A DNA stretch of 17,706 nt from HGM12669 sp048527645 (GTDB taxonomy: Bacteria; Bacillota; Clostridia; Oscillospirales; CAG-272): assembly GCA_048527645.1 (NCBI GenBank), contig DBGFNI010000057.1, positions 1 to 17,706 on the forward strand. The letters are read 5' to 3'. A model generated the notes under the pieces. It did not search any database, had not been told where the DNA came from, and worked only from the letters and a program-made list of their open reading frames with translations. How positions within the stretch are numbered: the first letter of the stretch is position 1; each line of letters opens with the position of its first letter. Below, piece by piece: positions 15,740 to 17,706 of the stretch. The position numbers were made by a program, and so were the translations under genes.

Positions 15740-17005
15740 ATGAACCAGCAGCCCTTGGCGGACCGCCTGCGTCCGCGATCCTTCGACGAGATGGTGGGAC
15801 AGACCCACCTGGTCGGGAAGAGGGGAACATTGCGCCAGATGATGGACCGCGGCTTTTTGCCGAATATGATATTTTACGGTCCTGCCGGGACGGGAAAAAC
15901 CACAGCCGCCAACATTCTCGCGGCGGCATCTTACAAAAAGCTATACAAGCTTAATGCGACTACCGCCAGCCTGTCGGACATTCGCGATATTATTGCACAG
16001 ACCGGCTCTATGTTTGGGATGGGCGGCGTTTTGCTGTATCTGGATGAGATTCAGTATTTCAACAAAAAGCAGCAGCAATCCCTCTTGGAATTTATGGAGG
16101 ACGGCAGAATCACGCTGATCGCCTCCACAACGGAAAATCCGTATTTTTATGTTTACGGCGCGGTGCTTTCCCGCTCCTCGGTGTTTGAATTCAAAACGGT
16201 TGAGCCGGCGCAAATTGTGCCGCTGCTCCGCCGTGGGCTGGAAATGCTCAACCGGGAGAACGAAACCGAACGGACGGCGAGCGATGCGGTACTGCGCGGC
16301 ATAGCCGGAGCGGGTGCAGGTGATGTGCGGCGCGCGATCGGAATCCTGGAGGCGTGCTATTATACAGCCGGGGATGACGGCGTCATAACCGCGCAAATCG
16401 CCGCGGATGCGGCGCCTGCGGGCATGGGCGCGTTTGACCGGGACGGTGACGGGCATTATGACACGCTGTCCTGCTTTCAGAAATCCATTCGCGGCTCCGA
16501 CCCGGATGCGGCTGTCTTTTATCTTGCCAAGCTGCTGGAGGGCGGCGATCTGATCAGCGCCTGCCGGCGGTTGCAGGTGATCGCGTCTGAGGACATCGGT
16601 CTGGCATATCCTATGGCGGCATCGATTGTGCAGTCGTGTGTGAGCGCGGCACGCGAGCTGGGTCTGCCGGAGGCACGCATTCCGCTTGCGCATGCGACCC
16701 TGCTTCTTGCGACTGCGCCGAAATCCAACAGCGCCATCTGCGCTTACGATGCGGCTGCCGCAGATGTCAATGCGGGAAAGGGCACGCAGCTGCCGGATCA
16801 TCTGCGCGATGCGCACTATCCCGGCGCGGAAAAGCTCGGACGCGGGCAGAGCTATCGCTATCCGCATGATTATCCAGACCATTATGTGGCGCAGCAGTAT
16901 TTGCCGGATGATCTCAAGGACAGGCAGTATTATGTCTGGGGGGACAACAAGACGGAGTTGGCTGCAAAAGCGTATGCGGAAAAAATCAAGGGAAAAAATA
17001 AGTAA
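15740..17005 (+). CDS. rarA: RarA (MgsA), replication-associated AAA+ ATPase
   Basis: 421 residues, family length. RarA is an ATPase of the clamp-loader-like AAA+ group that acts at stalled replication forks and in recombination. Walker A GPAGTGKTT (47-55, usually GPPGTGKTT), Walker B LLYLDEI (98-104) followed by QYFNKKQQQSLLEFMEDG, sensor 1 STTEN (129-133) and an arginine-finger region LSR (143-145). C-terminal tetramerisation region with YRYPHDYPDHYVAQQYLPD near 374-392. The ATG at 15740 has AGGTGAG (15727-15733) six bases upstream. An earlier in-frame ATG at 15713 lies inside pgeF, adds MSEQRGEIQ and has no clear ribosome binding site. Same operon as pgeF. Confidence 0.94.
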   Translation: MNQQPLADRLRPRSFDEMVGQTHLVGKRGTLRQMMDRGFLPNMIFYGPAGTGKTTAANILAAASYKKLYKLNATTASLSDIRDIIAQTGSMFGMGGVLLYLDEIQYFNKKQQQSLLEFMEDGRITLIASTTENPYFYVYGAVLSRSSVFEFKTVEPAQIVPLLRRGLEMLNRENETERTASDAVLRGIAGAGAGDVRRAIGILEACYYTAGDDGVITAQIAADAAPAGMGAFDRDGDGHYDTLSCFQKSIRGSDPDAAVFYLAKLLEGGDLISACRRLQVIASEDIGLAYPMAASIVQSCVSAARELGLPEARIPLAHATLLLATAPKSNSAICAYDAAAADVNAGKGTQLPDHLRDAHYPGAEKLGRGQSYRYPHDYPDHYVAQQYLPDDLKDRQYYVWGDNKTELAAKAYAEKIKGKNK

Positions 17006-17019
17006 AAAAGGAGCGGCGT

Positions 17020-17508
17020 ATGCTGAAACGATGGACGGCAATTGTGCTGTCGGTGATAATATGTGTTTCTTTTCTTTCCTGTAAGGACAGCGAAACGGAG
17101 GAGTTGGCACAGCAGCTGTATGAGCGGCGCACGGACTCTGTTTCGGACACGGAAGGGGTCAAAGAGCTTGCCGCGGTTTTGCTGGAGAGCGGTTACGGCT
17201 CCTATACGCTGGACGTAAAGGAGCATAGCCTCACTGTCACCTTCCAGTCGCTGATGGGATTCAGCGAGGATTTCACGGATCATCTTTACCGTTTGGGCGC
17301 GGCATTTATCGCGCTGACAGGCGACTGTGAACAGGTTACCTTTGTCTACAAATACAACAGTGAGCAGGCATTCTTGACGGAGCAAAAGCAGAAAGTGACG
17401 CAAAAACGGGCCGCCGGCTATGTCAAGGATGAGCTGGCGTCTTACGCGCAGAGCGCAGAGGGGGTATATGACTTGCTGCGTCAGCTGAAGCTGGAAAAAA
17501 AGAAATGA
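17020..17508 (+). CDS. Small putative lipoprotein, function unknown
   Basis: 162 residues. The N-terminus is basic then hydrophobic (MLKRWTAIVLSVIICVSF) and ends LSC at 19-21, a plausible though imperfect lipobox with C21 as the lipidated residue. The rest is a hydrophilic domain of about 140 residues without recognised motif, ending in a Lys-rich tail. Ribosome binding site AAAAGGAG lies just before the ATG and 2-9 bases after the rarA stop. Its stop overlaps the start of the next membrane-protein gene as ATGA, so the two are probably translated together and may work as an envelope pair. Confidence 0.75.
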   Translation: MLKRWTAIVLSVIICVSFLSCKDSETEELAQQLYERRTDSVSDTEGVKELAAVLLESGYGSYTLDVKEHSLTVTFQSLMGFSEDFTDHLYRLGAAFIALTGDCEQVTFVYKYNSEQAFLTEQKQKVTQKRAAGYVKDELASYAQSAEGVYDLLRQLKLEKKK

Positions 17509-17706
17509 GCATGGCAGGCAGCGGTGCGACACGCACACGACGCTATATGCTCGGCATCGGCGGCGGATTTATGTTCTTTTGCTATGCGTGCTATCTGATC
17601 AAGCTGTTCATTTTTCCGGAGGGCTTGCTGCCGTTCGCGGTTTGCTGCGCGGTGATAGTTTTGCTGGGCGGCTGGTTTTTGCTGCGCCGAAAAATCCCGG
17701 TCAACC
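17505..17706 (+). CDS. Membrane protein, 3' end cut by window edge, function unknown
   Basis: Open frame from the ATG at 17505 (overlapping the previous stop as ATGA) to the window end, 67 complete codons. A short basic N-terminus (GATRTRRY) is followed by a first hydrophobic helix (about 15-36, MLGIGGGFMFFCYACYLI) and a second (about 42-61) ending FLLRR. Another ATG at 17511 could be the start. Too little is visible to name a family. Overlap with the lipoprotein gene points to a shared function. Confidence 0.65.
   Translation, partial: MSMAGSGATRTRRYMLGIGGGFMFFCYACYLIKLFIFPEGLLPFAVCCAVIVLLGGWFLLRRKIPVN

Noticed and set aside
15941..17110. Minus-strand open frame of 389 codons opposite rarA
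   Set aside because: RarA has clear Walker motifs in the other strand; this frame has low-complexity Arg-rich composition typical of antisense shadows in GC-rich DNA.

Overview
The window looks like a chromosomal segment from a Gram-positive anaerobe of the Firmicutes, most likely class Clostridia and possibly the Ruminococcaceae/Oscillospirales group. This is inferred from four things: a lepA-hemW pair, a Gram-positive-type MnmM (YtqB) tRNA methyltransferase, a surface protein with S-layer homology (SLH) domains, and strong AAGGAG-type ribosome binding sites. Coding DNA is moderately GC-rich and the two larger intergenic regions are AT-rich. I saw no tRNA, rRNA, CRISPR array, insertion sequence or phage gene.

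Layout. (a) 1-2415: the 3' part of a P-type Ca2+-transporting ATPase, cut by the window edge. It converges on the next gene, and a perfect 15-bp hairpin between them can serve as a bidirectional terminator. (b) 2494-6885: two divergently transcribed carbohydrate genes. On the minus strand is a cytoplasmic GH129-like retaining glycosidase with D433/E476 as the catalytic pair. On the plus strand is a secreted SLH-anchored GH5 endoglucanase-type enzyme with an extra beta-rich module between its SLH and GH5 parts. Near-consensus promoters and an inverted repeat occupy the 237 bp between them. (c) 6886-7271: a 386-bp intergenic region with two hairpin terminators, a promoter whose -35 lies inside the second terminator, a GC-rich foldable leader, a second near-consensus promoter and two palindromes. 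(d) 7272-17706: about ten tightly packed plus-strand genes, many overlapping as ATGA or spaced by less than 30 bp. In order they are a zinc-ribbon membrane protein, mnmM, a second membrane protein with a C-terminal zinc ribbon, lepA, hemW, a small membrane protein, rsmG, pgeF, rarA, a small putative lipoprotein and a membrane protein cut by the window end.

How the genes work together. The long plus-strand block is mostly housekeeping: translation and RNA modification (mnmM, lepA, rsmG), heme delivery (hemW), peptidoglycan precursor quality control (pgeF) and replication-fork maintenance (rarA). Embedded in it are five membrane or secreted proteins of unknown role. The least explained part is the pair of zinc-ribbon membrane proteins flanking mnmM, which have mirrored architectures. 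The divergent glycosidase pair fits a gut or rumen polysaccharide/glycan-using lifestyle: surface cellulose or beta-glucan attack plus intracellular processing of an alpha-linked sugar. The substrates are inferred, not shown.
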